From Candidatus Vecturithrix granuli (GTDB taxonomy: Bacteria; Moduliflexota; Moduliflexia; Moduliflexales; Moduliflexaceae): a stretch of 64,000 bases of DNA. The position numbers and the translations under genes were made by a program. Below, piece after piece: positions 1-9,136 of this stretch; position 1 is the stretch's first letter, and each line of letters begins with the position of its first letter. Under the pieces are notes generated by a model. It saw nothing but the letters and a program-made list of their open reading frames with translations, was not told where the DNA came from and made no database searches. Location: the NCBI GenBank assembly GCA_000739535.1, contig DF820463.1, positions 935,046-999,045 of the forward strand, written 5' to 3'.

Positions 1-1665
1 GATCCGGCCTGCGGCAGCGGTAACTTTCTGTATGTGGCTTTAAAACAACTGCTCGATTTGGAAAAAGAGGTGATTGTGCTTTCAAGCGAGGTCGGGGGCG
101 GCGGCTTCTTTCCAACGGTGTCTCCCTTGCAGCTTCATGGCATAGAGACGAATGAATATGCCTATGAACTGGCGCAGGCAACGATTTGGATCGGGTTTAT
201 TCAATGGCTGCGTGAAAATGGCTTCGGCATGCCGAAGGAACCCATTCTCAAACCCCTGGAAGCGGTTCTGCATCAGGATGCGATTTTAACCTATGATGGC
301 CTGGGCAATCCGCGTGAACCGGAATGGCCGGAAGTGGATGTTGTAATCGGGAATCCGCCATTCTTAGGCAATAAGCGCATGCGAAAAGAAATGGGGGATG
401 TATACGTCAAGAACTTGCGACAGCTTTACGGCGATAGATTGTCCGGCGGAATTGATTTGGTCTGTTACTGGTTTGAAAAAGCACGCGCAATGATTGAAGC
501 CGGAAAACTTCAAAGAGCCGGATTGTTAGCAACGCAAGCCATTCGAGGAGGAGTAAACCGTACGGTCTTAGAACGTATCAAAGAAACCGGAAATATTTTT
601 TGGGCGCAATCAGATCGGGACTGGATATTGGAAGGGGCAGCGGTGCATATCTCAATGGTAGGATTTGATAATGGAAATGAAAAAGTACATGAACTTGATG
701 GGAATCTCGTAGAGGTAATAAATCCTGATCTGAGCAGCAGTTCTGATCTGACTCAAGCAAAAATACTGTCAGAAAACAAAGGACTTGCTTTTCAGGGTCC
801 CGTAAAAATAGGGTCGTTTGATATTGATTCAACAATAGCTCATGAAATGCTTACTCTACCAAACCCTCACGGAAAGCCTAACTCGGAGGTAATTCGCCCG
901 TGGATAAATGGATTAGATATAACTCGTAGACCGCAAAACATGTATATCATTGATTTTAATGCAATGCCTCTTGAACAAGCTTCACTATATGAAGCCCCTT
1001 TCGAACACATTCATAAATATGTTAAACCCGAAAGAGACAAAAATAGGCGACCTCGTAGACGAGAATATTGGTGGCAACATGGAGAAACTGTTCCAGGATT
1101 AAGAAAGGCAATAGCACCTTTAAATAGATTTATCTGTACTCCGAGAATAGCAAAGTATCGACTTTTTATATGGGTAAAAGATGGTACGCTTCCGGATAGT
1201 GCTGTCATCGCAATTGCTCGTGAAGACGATTATTTCTTAGGGGTGCTACAGTCAAAACCTCATGAACTCTGGACATTACGTCGAGGAACCGCCCTTGAAA
1301 CTCGTCCCCGCTACACGCCAACCACAACCTTTGAAACCTTTCCCTTTCCCTGGCCTCCAGGCCAGGAACCCCACGACGATGAACGTGTGCAAGCCATTGC
1401 CGCCGCAGCGAAACAGCTTGTAGAGCTTCGCGAAAATTGGCTCAATCCACAGGGCATGTCAGAAAAAGACCTCAAGAAACGCACGTTGACCAATCTGTAT
1501 AACCAACGCCCGACCTGGCTTCAACTCGCACATGATGCCCTTGACAAGGCGGTGCTGGATGCGTATGGCTGGCCTCATGACATTCAGGATGAAGAGATCC
1601 TCAAAAGATTATTAGATCTGAATCTTCAACGAGCAGGATCAGAAAAACACAGGTTAACAGCTTGA
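1..1665 (+). CDS. N6-adenine DNA methyltransferase, 3' part (cut by window edge)
   Basis: The reading frame is already open at base 1, so the N-terminus lies outside the window and 554 codons are visible. The fragment begins with DPACGSGNF, which is SAM-binding motif I of amino-methyltransferases. Around residue 118 it has NPPF, the catalytic motif IV of N6-adenine methyltransferases. The C-terminal half looks like the target-recognition and helical tail of the large MmeI/type IIG-like or stand-alone class I methyltransferases. The expected role is to methylate adenine in DNA as part of restriction-modification or another defence system. The following helicase starts 6 bases after the stop and is in the same frame, which suggests joint function. 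Whether a nuclease domain is fused at the missing N-terminus cannot be seen. Confidence 0.85.
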   Translation, partial: DPACGSGNFLYVALKQLLDLEKEVIVLSSEVGGGGFFPTVSPLQLHGIETNEYAYELAQATIWIGFIQWLRENGFGMPKEPILKPLEAVLHQDAILTYDGLGNPREPEWPEVDVVIGNPPFLGNKRMRKEMGDVYVKNLRQLYGDRLSGGIDLVCYWFEKARAMIEAGKLQRAGLLATQAIRGGVNRTVLERIKETGNIFWAQSDRDWILEGAAVHISMVGFDNGNEKVHELDGNLVEVINPDLSSSSDLTQAKILSENKGLAFQGPVKIGSFDIDSTIAHEMLTLPNPHGKPNSEVIRPWINGLDITRRPQNMYIIDFNAMPLEQASLYEAPFEHIHKYVKPERDKNRRPRRREYWWQHGETVPGLRKAIAPLNRFICTPRIAKYRLFIWVKDGTLPDSAVIAIAREDDYFLGVLQSKPHELWTLRRGTALETRPRYTPTTTFETFPFPWPPGQEPHDDERVQAIAAAAKQLVELRENWLNPQGMSEKDLKKRTLTNLYNQRPTWLQLAHDALDKAVLDAYGWPHDIQDEEILKRLLDLNLQRAGSEKHRLTA

Positions 1666-1671
1666 AATCTT

Positions 1672-4656
1672 TTGCTTACAGATTATATTAGGGATTTTAG
1701 GGAGCTGTTCAAAATCATTGCAGAGGCGCAGCACGCCGGTCTGGTGACCTTGTACCGCAAAATCATTGTCGAGATCACGAAGAAAAAACAGGCTGAAGTG
1801 CAATACTGCGTCAGGCATGACGTCCCCTCTCCGATTCTCGAAGGCGCGTATGCGTTTATCGAAAGCCTGCTTGCCACAATTCCTGACAAAAAGCCTTTAT
1901 TCGTTGATCACGCCCTCCTGCAATTGCGCTTTGCACGGATCGCTGAAACCTATTATGACGCTGAGAAGTGGGGCTGGATTGAAGACCCCAACCCTGAACA
2001 TCTGCGCGAAAAACGCCGGCTCCAGGCGCGCAAAGATTATGAGGACTTGACCAGGCGCCAGAAGACGCTGTTCAAGTTTATGCAAAGCGCTGCCCGCGTC
2101 TCGGTCGCCGCCTTTATTGATGACAGGGATCAGCAGCTCAAGCATATCCTCCGTCGCCGGCGTCCATTCAACAAAGCATGGCTGGCGCGGCTCAAAGGTC
2201 TCTCGCATAGATTGCTGCACAGCATCTATCAGCAAAAATCGTTACAGGGGCAGAACATCAACCTCATCCACGCTTTAATCGAGTTAGACGTCCCGGATCA
2301 TGATATTGAGGTTCTGGAACAAGTCCTGAAATTTCTGAAGGGTATGGGCTATATCCGCATTTATACGGAGCCGCTCATCCCGATGGCCATCGAACTCTTT
2401 CTGCACTCCCGGCAGAAAATTGAAGCCGAGCCGCAGCATAGCAGCGAGGATTACGAGACGTTCGAAGCGTTTCAGGAAAATAGACGCCTGCGAGAATTAC
2501 GTCTGGCTGCCCTTGAAACCTTACACGCCCTTGAGATCGAACGCGAGCGTCAGCAATTCATTCAAGACTATTTTGCCTGTCAAGAATCCGGGCAGATACT
2601 CGCCTTGATTGAGAAAACGCTCCCCTCGAATTCCGAGATCCTCGGACGCATCCGTGAAGAAGCCTTGAATGTTGAGGAACAGAACCTGAGCGAGGAGCAG
2701 CGGACAGTCTATGAAGCCCCGCCCGGACAGTCGGTGGTAGTGACGGCCGGCCCCGGCAGCGGGAAAACTCATACGCTGCTGCTCCGGCTAGCCCGACTGA
2801 TTCACAAAGATCACATCGCGCCCGATACCATGCTGGTGCTGGCCTACAACCGGGCAGTGGTGGAAGAGATCAAACACCGGCTGCATGAGCTGATGGGACA
2901 ATTAGGATACAGGCATCTGGCCAAAGGGCTGAAAGTGTTTACATTTCACGGGTTGATTAAATATTGCATACCCGACATTATCCGCGATATTCCGATCGGC
3001 GATGAGTGGGAAAACGTGTTTTTAGACACCTTCCAGCGCACTCCCGGGCTTATCCGGCAGCGGTTGGGGGCAATTCGCTATGTGTTTGTGGATGAATTTC
3101 ACGATATGACCATGCGGCGCTATCGCCTTTTACAATTCATTGCTCCTCCGCAAAACGCTCATGTTTTTGCCATTGGGGATCCGAATCAGAGTATTTACGG
3201 CCATCAGCGCTGCGCTGCCGGAGAACGGTGGGAAGCCGAACCCTATTTCGAACGCCTGATCGCAGAATACCAGGCCGCCGCCTATCACCTGAGGAAAAAC
3301 TTTCGCTCCTTCTCGCACATTATTCAGGCCGCCGAAGAGCTTGTGGCGTTGAATCACGGCCGATTGTCGCCCGGCTCGCTTGCGGCGGTCAGAACCCCAT
3401 CGCCCGCCTGGGCGCAGCACGCAAATTATGTTGAGGCAAACGATGCGCACAACCTCCCCTGGTTTCAGGCTGTCCGCAAACTTTTACACGAAACCCGCGC
3501 AGACGGCGCGCCCTATCGTCATATTGCGATTCTGTTTCGATCAAACCTGGAAGTCTATCGCGCCTTTACAGAACTCAAAAAGGCCTTGCAAGGCGTCAAT
3601 ACAGCTTCTGTAACGATCCGCGTCCAGGGCGAAGGCATTCAATTTGCGCGTTTACGGGAAGTTGAATATTTTCTGGATGCCTTTCGAGCGCGGGCAGAGA
3701 AGCCGCTTCCGCAAAATGTTGTTGATGACTTCCTCAAAGATTGCCAATCCCTGCCGGCCTGCTGGCATCAGGATTTTCTCCAGATCTTACACGCCTTACT
3801 GCTGGAATTTCAAAATACCCGCTACGATTCCGCTACGTTTGGCGATCTCGTGGAATACATTGAGGACATCGGACGTTCTGACGCCGGGCAGATATACAAG
3901 ATTTATCAGTTCTGGCAGCCACATAAGGTCTTAGACCGCGACCTTCCCGGACAGCAGAGCACGGATATTGTGCTGTCAAGCATTCACAAGGTCAAGGGAC
4001 TTGAATTTGATGCGGTCGTCATTCCTGCTTCGATTGCGGATCTGCCCTTTGCGCATTCCCCTGCCTCGCGCGCGGATCTTCAGTCAATCTTCGCTGAAGA
4101 ACGGCGGATTTATTATGTGGGCATGACGCGGGCGCGCGACCGGCTGCTCCTATTCAGGTCGAAACGGGAAGAGTGCTTACAAAAGAATCAGTCCTTTTCC
4201 CTCTCTTCCGACCAGAAATCACAACTCGGCGTCGGCTTTAATGCAGGCATTGATAACTTGTTTATTTCTCACAATGCGAATCAAACATTTATCCGCAGCT
4301 ACGCGCAACTCTCAGAAGAAGCGTTTCTGCGTTACATCGAACGTAAAATTGCGATAGGCGACCCGCTGACCCTGCAACGCATCCGGCAATGCTGGTATCT
4401 TGTCCACAAAGGCACGCCGGTAGGGCGACTCTCCCAAAAAGCCGCGCGGAAATTGAACCCTTCAACCGCATACACCGGCCTCGAAGTCACGCAAGTCGTA
4501 CGCTACTCCTATCAGCAATCTCTCGCCAGCGATGAAAAACACCGGCAACATGGCCGTTCCAGCCATTTCGCGGATATGTGGTCGCCGTATTTTCGGCAAA
4601 AGGGCTGGAGTTATCTGGTTGATTTCTGCGGTTATGCGCAGCCATCTTTGTTCTGA
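1672..4656 (+). CDS. UvrD/Rep-type superfamily 1 helicase with uncharacterised N-terminal region
   Basis: This is a 994-residue protein. Residues about 1-330 are helical and charged and were not recognised. From residue 358 it is a UvrD-like helicase: Walker A GPGSGKTHT (Lys365), Walker B VFVDEFHD near 471, GDPNQSIYG (motif III), NFRS (motif IV), SIHKVKGLEFD (motif V) and YYVGMTRARDRL (motif VI). It should unwind or translocate on DNA using ATP. The start is doubtful. TTG at 1672 is the first possible codon after the methyltransferase stop, there is no ribosome binding site, and no good alternative start lies nearby. Similar UvrD modules occur at the C-terminus of longer RecQ-UvrD-like proteins, so this may be a 5'-truncated gene, or it may be made by readthrough or reinitiation from the methyltransferase. 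Confidence 0.75.
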   Translation: MLTDYIRDFRELFKIIAEAQHAGLVTLYRKIIVEITKKKQAEVQYCVRHDVPSPILEGAYAFIESLLATIPDKKPLFVDHALLQLRFARIAETYYDAEKWGWIEDPNPEHLREKRRLQARKDYEDLTRRQKTLFKFMQSAARVSVAAFIDDRDQQLKHILRRRRPFNKAWLARLKGLSHRLLHSIYQQKSLQGQNINLIHALIELDVPDHDIEVLEQVLKFLKGMGYIRIYTEPLIPMAIELFLHSRQKIEAEPQHSSEDYETFEAFQENRRLRELRLAALETLHALEIERERQQFIQDYFACQESGQILALIEKTLPSNSEILGRIREEALNVEEQNLSEEQRTVYEAPPGQSVVVTAGPGSGKTHTLLLRLARLIHKDHIAPDTMLVLAYNRAVVEEIKHRLHELMGQLGYRHLAKGLKVFTFHGLIKYCIPDIIRDIPIGDEWENVFLDTFQRTPGLIRQRLGAIRYVFVDEFHDMTMRRYRLLQFIAPPQNAHVFAIGDPNQSIYGHQRCAAGERWEAEPYFERLIAEYQAAAYHLRKNFRSFSHIIQAAEELVALNHGRLSPGSLAAVRTPSPAWAQHANYVEANDAHNLPWFQAVRKLLHETRADGAPYRHIAILFRSNLEVYRAFTELKKALQGVNTASVTIRVQGEGIQFARLREVEYFLDAFRARAEKPLPQNVVDDFLKDCQSLPACWHQDFLQILHALLLEFQNTRYDSATFGDLVEYIEDIGRSDAGQIYKIYQFWQPHKVLDRDLPGQQSTDIVLSSIHKVKGLEFDAVVIPASIADLPFAHSPASRADLQSIFAEERRIYYVGMTRARDRLLLFRSKREECLQKNQSFSLSSDQKSQLGVGFNAGIDNLFISHNANQTFIRSYAQLSEEAFLRYIERKIAIGDPLTLQRIRQCWYLVHKGTPVGRLSQKAARKLNPSTAYTGLEVTQVVRYSYQQSLASDEKHRQHGRSSHFADMWSPYFRQKGWSYLVDFCGYAQPSLF

Positions 4657-4737
4657 AGATTTACACTCATTTTCTGATTGGCCGGACAGGGATGTCCGGG
4701 GTACGAAAACTTCTGGCTTAGTGCTGTAAACGTATTG

Positions 4738-4777
4738 AGTGACAGAGAGACAGCCGGCCGGCTGTCTCTCTGTCACT
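4738..4777. terminator. 40-bp perfect palindrome between convergent genes
   Basis: Both 20-base halves are exact reverse complements with no loop, centred on CCGGCCGG. It lies between the convergent ends of the helicase gene (4656) and the exported-protein gene (4864). A bidirectional terminator is the simplest reading, although the flanking T-run is poor. A second small hairpin, CCGGACAGGGATGTCCGG, lies at 4682-4699. Confidence 0.5.
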
Positions 4778-4863
4778 TGTTTTGGCATAGGGAATTTGGT
4801 TGTGAGTAAAGAACCTCTGCGTAACGTAGTGATTTCTTCTCCGTTCGTATTCGTGACGGGCAT

Positions 4864-5667
4864 TCATAAGGCGCGCCGGTAAGTGTTGATACGCGCTATC
4901 CAACCGGGCAGCCAGCGGGCTTCCTGTTCTTGACGCTCTACAGGAGCGTTTTGGACGCGGCGCGTCAACATAAATTCAGCGGCGTCGGCAAATTCGCCGA
5001 CCGCGTCAGGGGTCGTTCCCGGCATGGATTGCAACACTTGCAATAAACCCCATCCCTGCCCCTGATAACGTTCAGTCGCCGCAACGCCCTCCCCTTTAAA
5101 ATTCACATAATCTGTCAGGGCATAGATTCCTTGCAGCGTCTCTGCCATCCGGTAGAATTGCTGATAGACGTGATATCGTTCCGCTTCTGCTGCTAAGGAT
5201 GCCAATATCATCGACAGAGAATTTTCCAGACGCTGAATCATAAATTGAACTTGCTGCGCCGTCGTTTGAGTCAGTAAGAAACGCAAATCCTGCATCTCCC
5301 TGCTATTCTGGGCTTGTAAAAACTCCTCACGCGCTGCCCAGAGGCAGGGCGTCATTGGCGACAACCAGCCAGGTAAAGGGACGCGTTGATTTTGCAGAAA
5401 TTGCACGAGTTCAGGGAAGCTTTCTTGAAACGGGCCTCTCTGCCCTGCCGGATACCAGATAAAATGTCCAATCCCTAACGAGGCAAAGGATTCCCCGTGG
5501 TTCCACGCAATTAGATACGCCGGGTTGCCGCCGGTCTCATTCAGCCAGATCTTGTATCCGATCTGTTCGGCTTCTGCGGGCGTCAAGCGAATATAAGCGG
5601 CAGAAGCCGCCCTCATCGAGGCGAACAATGAGAGGATCACAAGAATTACCGTATATCTATTTTGCAT
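4864..5667 (-). CDS. exported protein of unknown function
   Basis: The product has about 267 residues. The ATG at 5667 is preceded by AAGGAAGG at good spacing, so I prefer it over the in-frame GTG at 5682. The N-terminus is a typical Sec signal peptide: a basic start, a hydrophobic run VILVILSLFA, and a cleavage region around ASA-AYI. The mature protein has a conserved-looking block (GYKIWLNETGGN, WNHGESFASLGIGHFIWYP) rich in aromatic residues, followed by a mostly helical region. I have the impression of a conserved family of exported proteins with a GIGHFIW motif, but I cannot name it or assign a function. A periplasmic location is inferred. The gene is monocistronic, between two repeat-rich gaps. 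Confidence 0.7.
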   Translation of the reverse strand: MQNRYTVILVILSLFASMRAASAAYIRLTPAEAEQIGYKIWLNETGGNPAYLIAWNHGESFASLGIGHFIWYPAGQRGPFQESFPELVQFLQNQRVPLPGWLSPMTPCLWAAREEFLQAQNSREMQDLRFLLTQTTAQQVQFMIQRLENSLSMILASLAAEAERYHVYQQFYRMAETLQGIYALTDYVNFKGEGVAATERYQGQGWGLLQVLQSMPGTTPDAVGEFADAAEFMLTRRVQNAPVERQEQEARWLPGWIARINTYRRAL

Positions 5668-5683
5668 ATTGCCTTCCTTCACC

Positions 5684-5784
5684 TTTGAAAAGGCCGCTGA
5701 AGCGTTTACTACGATCCTAAAATGAACAGGTTCGTAGTAAACGCTTCAGCGTTTCAAAAGGCCACTGAAGCGGCTACTACGAAC
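5684..5784. repeat. inverted and direct repeat of the GCTGAAGCG / TACTACGA family
   Basis: CGCTGAAGCGTTTACTACGA (5695-5714) is inverted at 5732-5751. The left unit (5684-5715) is repeated directly at 5753-5784. Related motifs (CGTAGT plus a GCTTTAGCG hairpin) occur at 13727-13747, 38107-38130, 42210-42260, 44309-44338 and 57247-57295, always between genes. Confidence 0.7.
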
Positions 5785-5787
5785 CCA

Positions 5788-8163
5788 TCAACAGTATTTG
5801 CTCACAACTGCCTCTGAGAAGAAAACCTTTTTGCTCACAGGCTGCGCTGATTCGCCGCTGATAACAAATTCTCCCCTGAGGCGAAGATCTTCAGCAGAAG
5901 AACCGATCATCACTTCTACCTTGCCCGGATTGAGCGCGTATTGCAGATCTTCCTGATAAAACGCCAGTTGTTCGGCATGGAGCGTAAAGGTCACATGCGC
6001 TGTTGCTCCTGCTTGCAAATGGACGCGGGTAAAGCCTTTTAACTCTTTGAGCGGACGGGTGATTATGCACTGCTCCGGGATAAAATGCACGTACAATTGC
6101 ACAACTTCATCTCCAGCACATGCGCCGCTGTTGCGCAAATCCATTTCGATCTGCACGCTGCCATCCTGCGGGATCGTCGTTTGGTCAATGCACAAATTCT
6201 CGTACGTAAAGGTCGTGTAACTCAGACCATGTCCGAAGGGATAGAGCGGCTTAGGACTCATTTCCACATAATTGCCAAGCCAGTGCGAACGCCCGCCAGA
6301 AGGTTTATGCCCGTAAAATACCGGAATCTGTCCCACAGCCTGCGGAAAGGAAATTGGCAGCTTACCGCCGGGATTGACCTTATCGAACAATACATCCGCG
6401 ACTGCATTACCGCCTTCTTCGCCCGGCAGCCAGGCCGACAACATGGCTTGAACATGTTCATGTTCCCAGGTCAACGTATGCGGACGCCCCTGCACCAACA
6501 CCACAATAACCGGCGTCCCGGTCGCACAGACCGCCTGAATCAATTCTTTCTGCACCCCAGGCAGATCTAACATCGCCCGGTCGCGGGCTTCGCCAGAGGT
6601 ACACCCTTCGACTAAACCGGCGCGGTCGCCAACCACCACAATCGCCGCTTCCGCCTTTTTGGCTGCCGCAACCGCTACTGGAAATCCATCTTTAGTCTCG
6701 TTAAGCACATCACAACCTTGAGCGAAATACAGTTGCGTGTCAGGCGACACACGCGCTTTGATCGCCTCAAAAATTGTAACCACATTCAAGGCGTCGCTGA
6801 TATCGTCAAGGTCATCCGGGATCGGCGTTCCAAAAGGACTCTCGCCGTTGTGCATATCTTTTTTCAGGGTTTCGATGTGGCAGGGATAAGCATAATCGCC
6901 GATCATGTTACGCCAGCTATCTGCATTCGGGCCGATTACCGCTAATGATTTGATTTCAGGCGATAATGGCAGTAAGTGATCATTTTTGAGCAGTACGATT
7001 GATTCAGCGGCCAGGGTGTAAGCTAATTTACGCTGTTCGGCAGTTTCAAAGACCAGTTCAGCCGCCTCGCTTTTCACGTAGGGCTGGTCAAAAATCCCAA
7101 GGGCGAACTTCATTGCCAGAATGCGCGTGACGACTGCATCAAGCTCATCCATGCTGATGATTCCATCTTCCAGAGCCTTACGCAGCGGCTCGCCAAAACA
7201 ATCGGTCGAGGGCAGTTCCACATCAATGCCTGCTAACAACGCCTGATTGGCAGCTTCCTGTTTGGTGCGGGCAATTTTGTGATATTGGTACAGCATGTTG
7301 ATCGCAAAATAATCGGAGACTACAATTCCATCAAATTGCCAGGTTTCTCTCAATATCTCGCGCAGCAGTTTCTTAGAAGCGCAGCAAGGTACGCCGTCCA
7401 GTTCGCTGTAGGAATTCATGATCGAAGCCAGTCCTGCTTCTTTGACCGCCGCTTCAAAGGGATATAAAAACACCTCGTGCAATTCCCGTTCGGGAATGTG
7501 GCAGGGCGACCAGTTCATGCCGCCTTCGCTGTTGCCATAGCCGACAAAATGCTTGCCGGTTGCGACCGCTACCCGTTTGCCATCTTTTTCCTGTAAGCCG
7601 CGCACGTAGGCGCAGCCCATTTTAGCAACCAGATACGGGTCTTCTCCCATGGTTTCCTCTGTACGTCCCCAACGCGGATCGCGAGTCACATCCAGCACCG
7701 GGGCCAATCCCTGATGCGCGCCGATGGCCCGCATTTGATCACGGATCACGCTGGTCATCTTCTGTGTCAGTTCAGGATTCCAGGTTGCGGCTACGCCAAT
7801 GGCTTGAGGAAAGAGCGTCGCGCCGCGCGTCATCAGTCCGCTGCAGCATTCTTCGTGGATCATGGCCGGAATGCCCAGGCGGGTCTCTTCGAGCAGATAT
7901 TTTTGAATCCTATTCGCCATGTCCGCCGCTTCTTTGGGATGAAAAGTAGAAGCCCCGCCGATGCGGGTAATCTGGCCGATGCCATACGGCAGTAGTTTTT
8001 GAGCCTTGTTCGTCGAAAATGTAAAGTTTTCCAGCAGTTCGAATACCCAATAACTGCCCAACTGTGCGCATTTTTCCTCGACCGTCATGCGAGCCAGAAG
8101 ATCGTTCACGCGACAGTCAATGGACTGCGAAGCATCTTGATACACTGTCTGTTCTTGTTTCAT
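5788..8163 (-). CDS. glycoside hydrolase family 3 beta-glucosidase/beta-xylosidase
   Basis: This 791-residue protein has the full GH3 architecture. An N-terminal TIM-like barrel contains GKHFVGYG (about 202-210) and the catalytic nucleophile Asp284 in IVVSDYFAI. It is followed by an alpha/beta sandwich domain (residues about 400-640) and a C-terminal fibronectin-III-like domain (GDEVVQLYV). It should remove beta-linked glucose or xylose from the non-reducing end of oligosaccharides. There is no signal peptide, so it most likely acts in the cytoplasm on imported oligosaccharides. GGAGAT precedes the ATG at 8163. It is transcribed in the same direction as the sugar-uptake operon upstream, but a 340-bp gap and a small membrane-protein gene separate them. 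The exact substrate cannot be read from the sequence. Confidence 0.93.
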   Translation of the reverse strand: MKQEQTVYQDASQSIDCRVNDLLARMTVEEKCAQLGSYWVFELLENFTFSTNKAQKLLPYGIGQITRIGGASTFHPKEAADMANRIQKYLLEETRLGIPAMIHEECCSGLMTRGATLFPQAIGVAATWNPELTQKMTSVIRDQMRAIGAHQGLAPVLDVTRDPRWGRTEETMGEDPYLVAKMGCAYVRGLQEKDGKRVAVATGKHFVGYGNSEGGMNWSPCHIPERELHEVFLYPFEAAVKEAGLASIMNSYSELDGVPCCASKKLLREILRETWQFDGIVVSDYFAINMLYQYHKIARTKQEAANQALLAGIDVELPSTDCFGEPLRKALEDGIISMDELDAVVTRILAMKFALGIFDQPYVKSEAAELVFETAEQRKLAYTLAAESIVLLKNDHLLPLSPEIKSLAVIGPNADSWRNMIGDYAYPCHIETLKKDMHNGESPFGTPIPDDLDDISDALNVVTIFEAIKARVSPDTQLYFAQGCDVLNETKDGFPVAVAAAKKAEAAIVVVGDRAGLVEGCTSGEARDRAMLDLPGVQKELIQAVCATGTPVIVVLVQGRPHTLTWEHEHVQAMLSAWLPGEEGGNAVADVLFDKVNPGGKLPISFPQAVGQIPVFYGHKPSGGRSHWLGNYVEMSPKPLYPFGHGLSYTTFTYENLCIDQTTIPQDGSVQIEMDLRNSGACAGDEVVQLYVHFIPEQCIITRPLKELKGFTRVHLQAGATAHVTFTLHAEQLAFYQEDLQYALNPGKVEVMIGSSAEDLRLRGEFVISGESAQPVSKKVFFSEAVVSKYC

Positions 8164-8503
8164 TGCAATATCTCCATAAATTCAGAAAAACCACTAAAAA
8201 CTTTTTTCCAGATACAAACATAATTCCCATAAGATACGTTCTTTTTTAAATTTCAGACAATTTTAATTTTTGCGCTTGTACGGATAAGATCTATTTACTT
8301 GATATGTCAATGAAAAAATATAGTTTTTCTTATTGCATATCGTTAACGCAAAATTCCCTGGACATTAGCGTATAAAAGAAATATGCTATGAAAAAAACAC
8401 TTGAGCAGAAAAGGAAAGAAAATAGAGACGATTAAGTTGTACGAACAAGTATAAATAAATAAATTTATTCTATCCGACTATCTTGAGAGCCAGATCAGTT
8501 CAC
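8164..8503. other. AT-rich intergenic region upstream of the GH3 gene
   Basis: This is 340 bases without a gene, and it should hold the leftward promoter of the GH3 gene. A TTGACA-like -35 can be read on the minus strand at 8310-8305, but the matching -10 is poor. No repeat element was recognised. Confidence 0.4.
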
Positions 8504-8935
8504 TTATTCGGTCTGCGGCAGCGGCGTCGGTTGCGGCAGATTGAGTTTGGGCAGCAGCAATGCATGTTCAAGTTTGACGTAAAACTGCTTCGGATTCGGA
8601 TACAACGGCAGGTGATGAGGCCGCGCATACCAGACTTCGACCTGCATGGATTTCTGATCCGAACTCAGCGTGGCTCTGACATGTTCTGGCTGGTACTGCG
8701 CCCCCATATTGTCAAGTAACTGCACAACCTGCTGTTTGACAGTCGCTTCAATATTCTGCTTGGCAGATGCAAGCGTCGCAACCATCTGGGTTTCGGCCGT
8801 TTTCTCAAAATTCCAATGATCCCAGTATAACGGGAAGAGTTGGATGCCTGCATAAGCGCCAATCGATAGCACAGCCAACAAAATGATCACAAACACCTTT
8901 GCCGACCCTTGTTCGGATGTTCTTTTTGCACACAT
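8504..8935 (-). CDS. small single-pass membrane protein, unknown function
   Basis: This 143-residue protein starts at an ATG with an AAGGAG site at good spacing. The N-terminus is short, polar and positively charged, followed by one hydrophobic helix (VFVIILLAVLSIGAYAGI, about residues 14-31). A soluble domain of about 110 residues follows and ends in a proline-rich tail (LPQPTPLPQTE). The layout is that of an inner-membrane-anchored protein with a periplasmic domain, broadly like DUF4845-type small proteins, but I do not recognise the family. It lies downstream of the dehydrogenase gene at 9137-10090, with a 200-bp repeat-bearing gap, so it is probably a separate unit. Confidence 0.65.
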   Translation of the reverse strand: MCAKRTSEQGSAKVFVIILLAVLSIGAYAGIQLFPLYWDHWNFEKTAETQMVATLASAKQNIEATVKQQVVQLLDNMGAQYQPEHVRATLSSDQKSMQVEVWYARPHHLPLYPNPKQFYVKLEHALLLPKLNLPQPTPLPQTE

Positions 8936-9039
8936 AAAATCTTATACTCCTTTCTTTTGTTGCTGTATAACATTTAGCACCTAGTACTTCAAGTATTGTA
9001 GAAAAGATCAACCTCGTCATGCTCCTTCATCTCACCGCG

Positions 9040-9122
9040 TAGCGGTTATGGATCGCCTACGGCGAAAAAAAGGAGCTATGGGAATCTGTTGCTACAATAC
9101 TCTATCGCCTACGGCGAAAAGA
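9040..9122. repeat. CGCCTACGGCG hairpin repeat, two copies
   Basis: ATCGCCTACGGCGAAAA occurs near 9053 and again near 9105, with GCGTAGCGGTTATG in front of the first copy. A matching module (GCGTAACGGTTATG, then CTACAATACT and GGATCGCCTACGGCGAA) lies at 17514-17602, and a degenerate hairpin is at 30831-30846. This is a dispersed small repeat lying only between genes. Confidence 0.6.
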
Positions 9123-9136
9123 AGCGTCCTCGCGCT

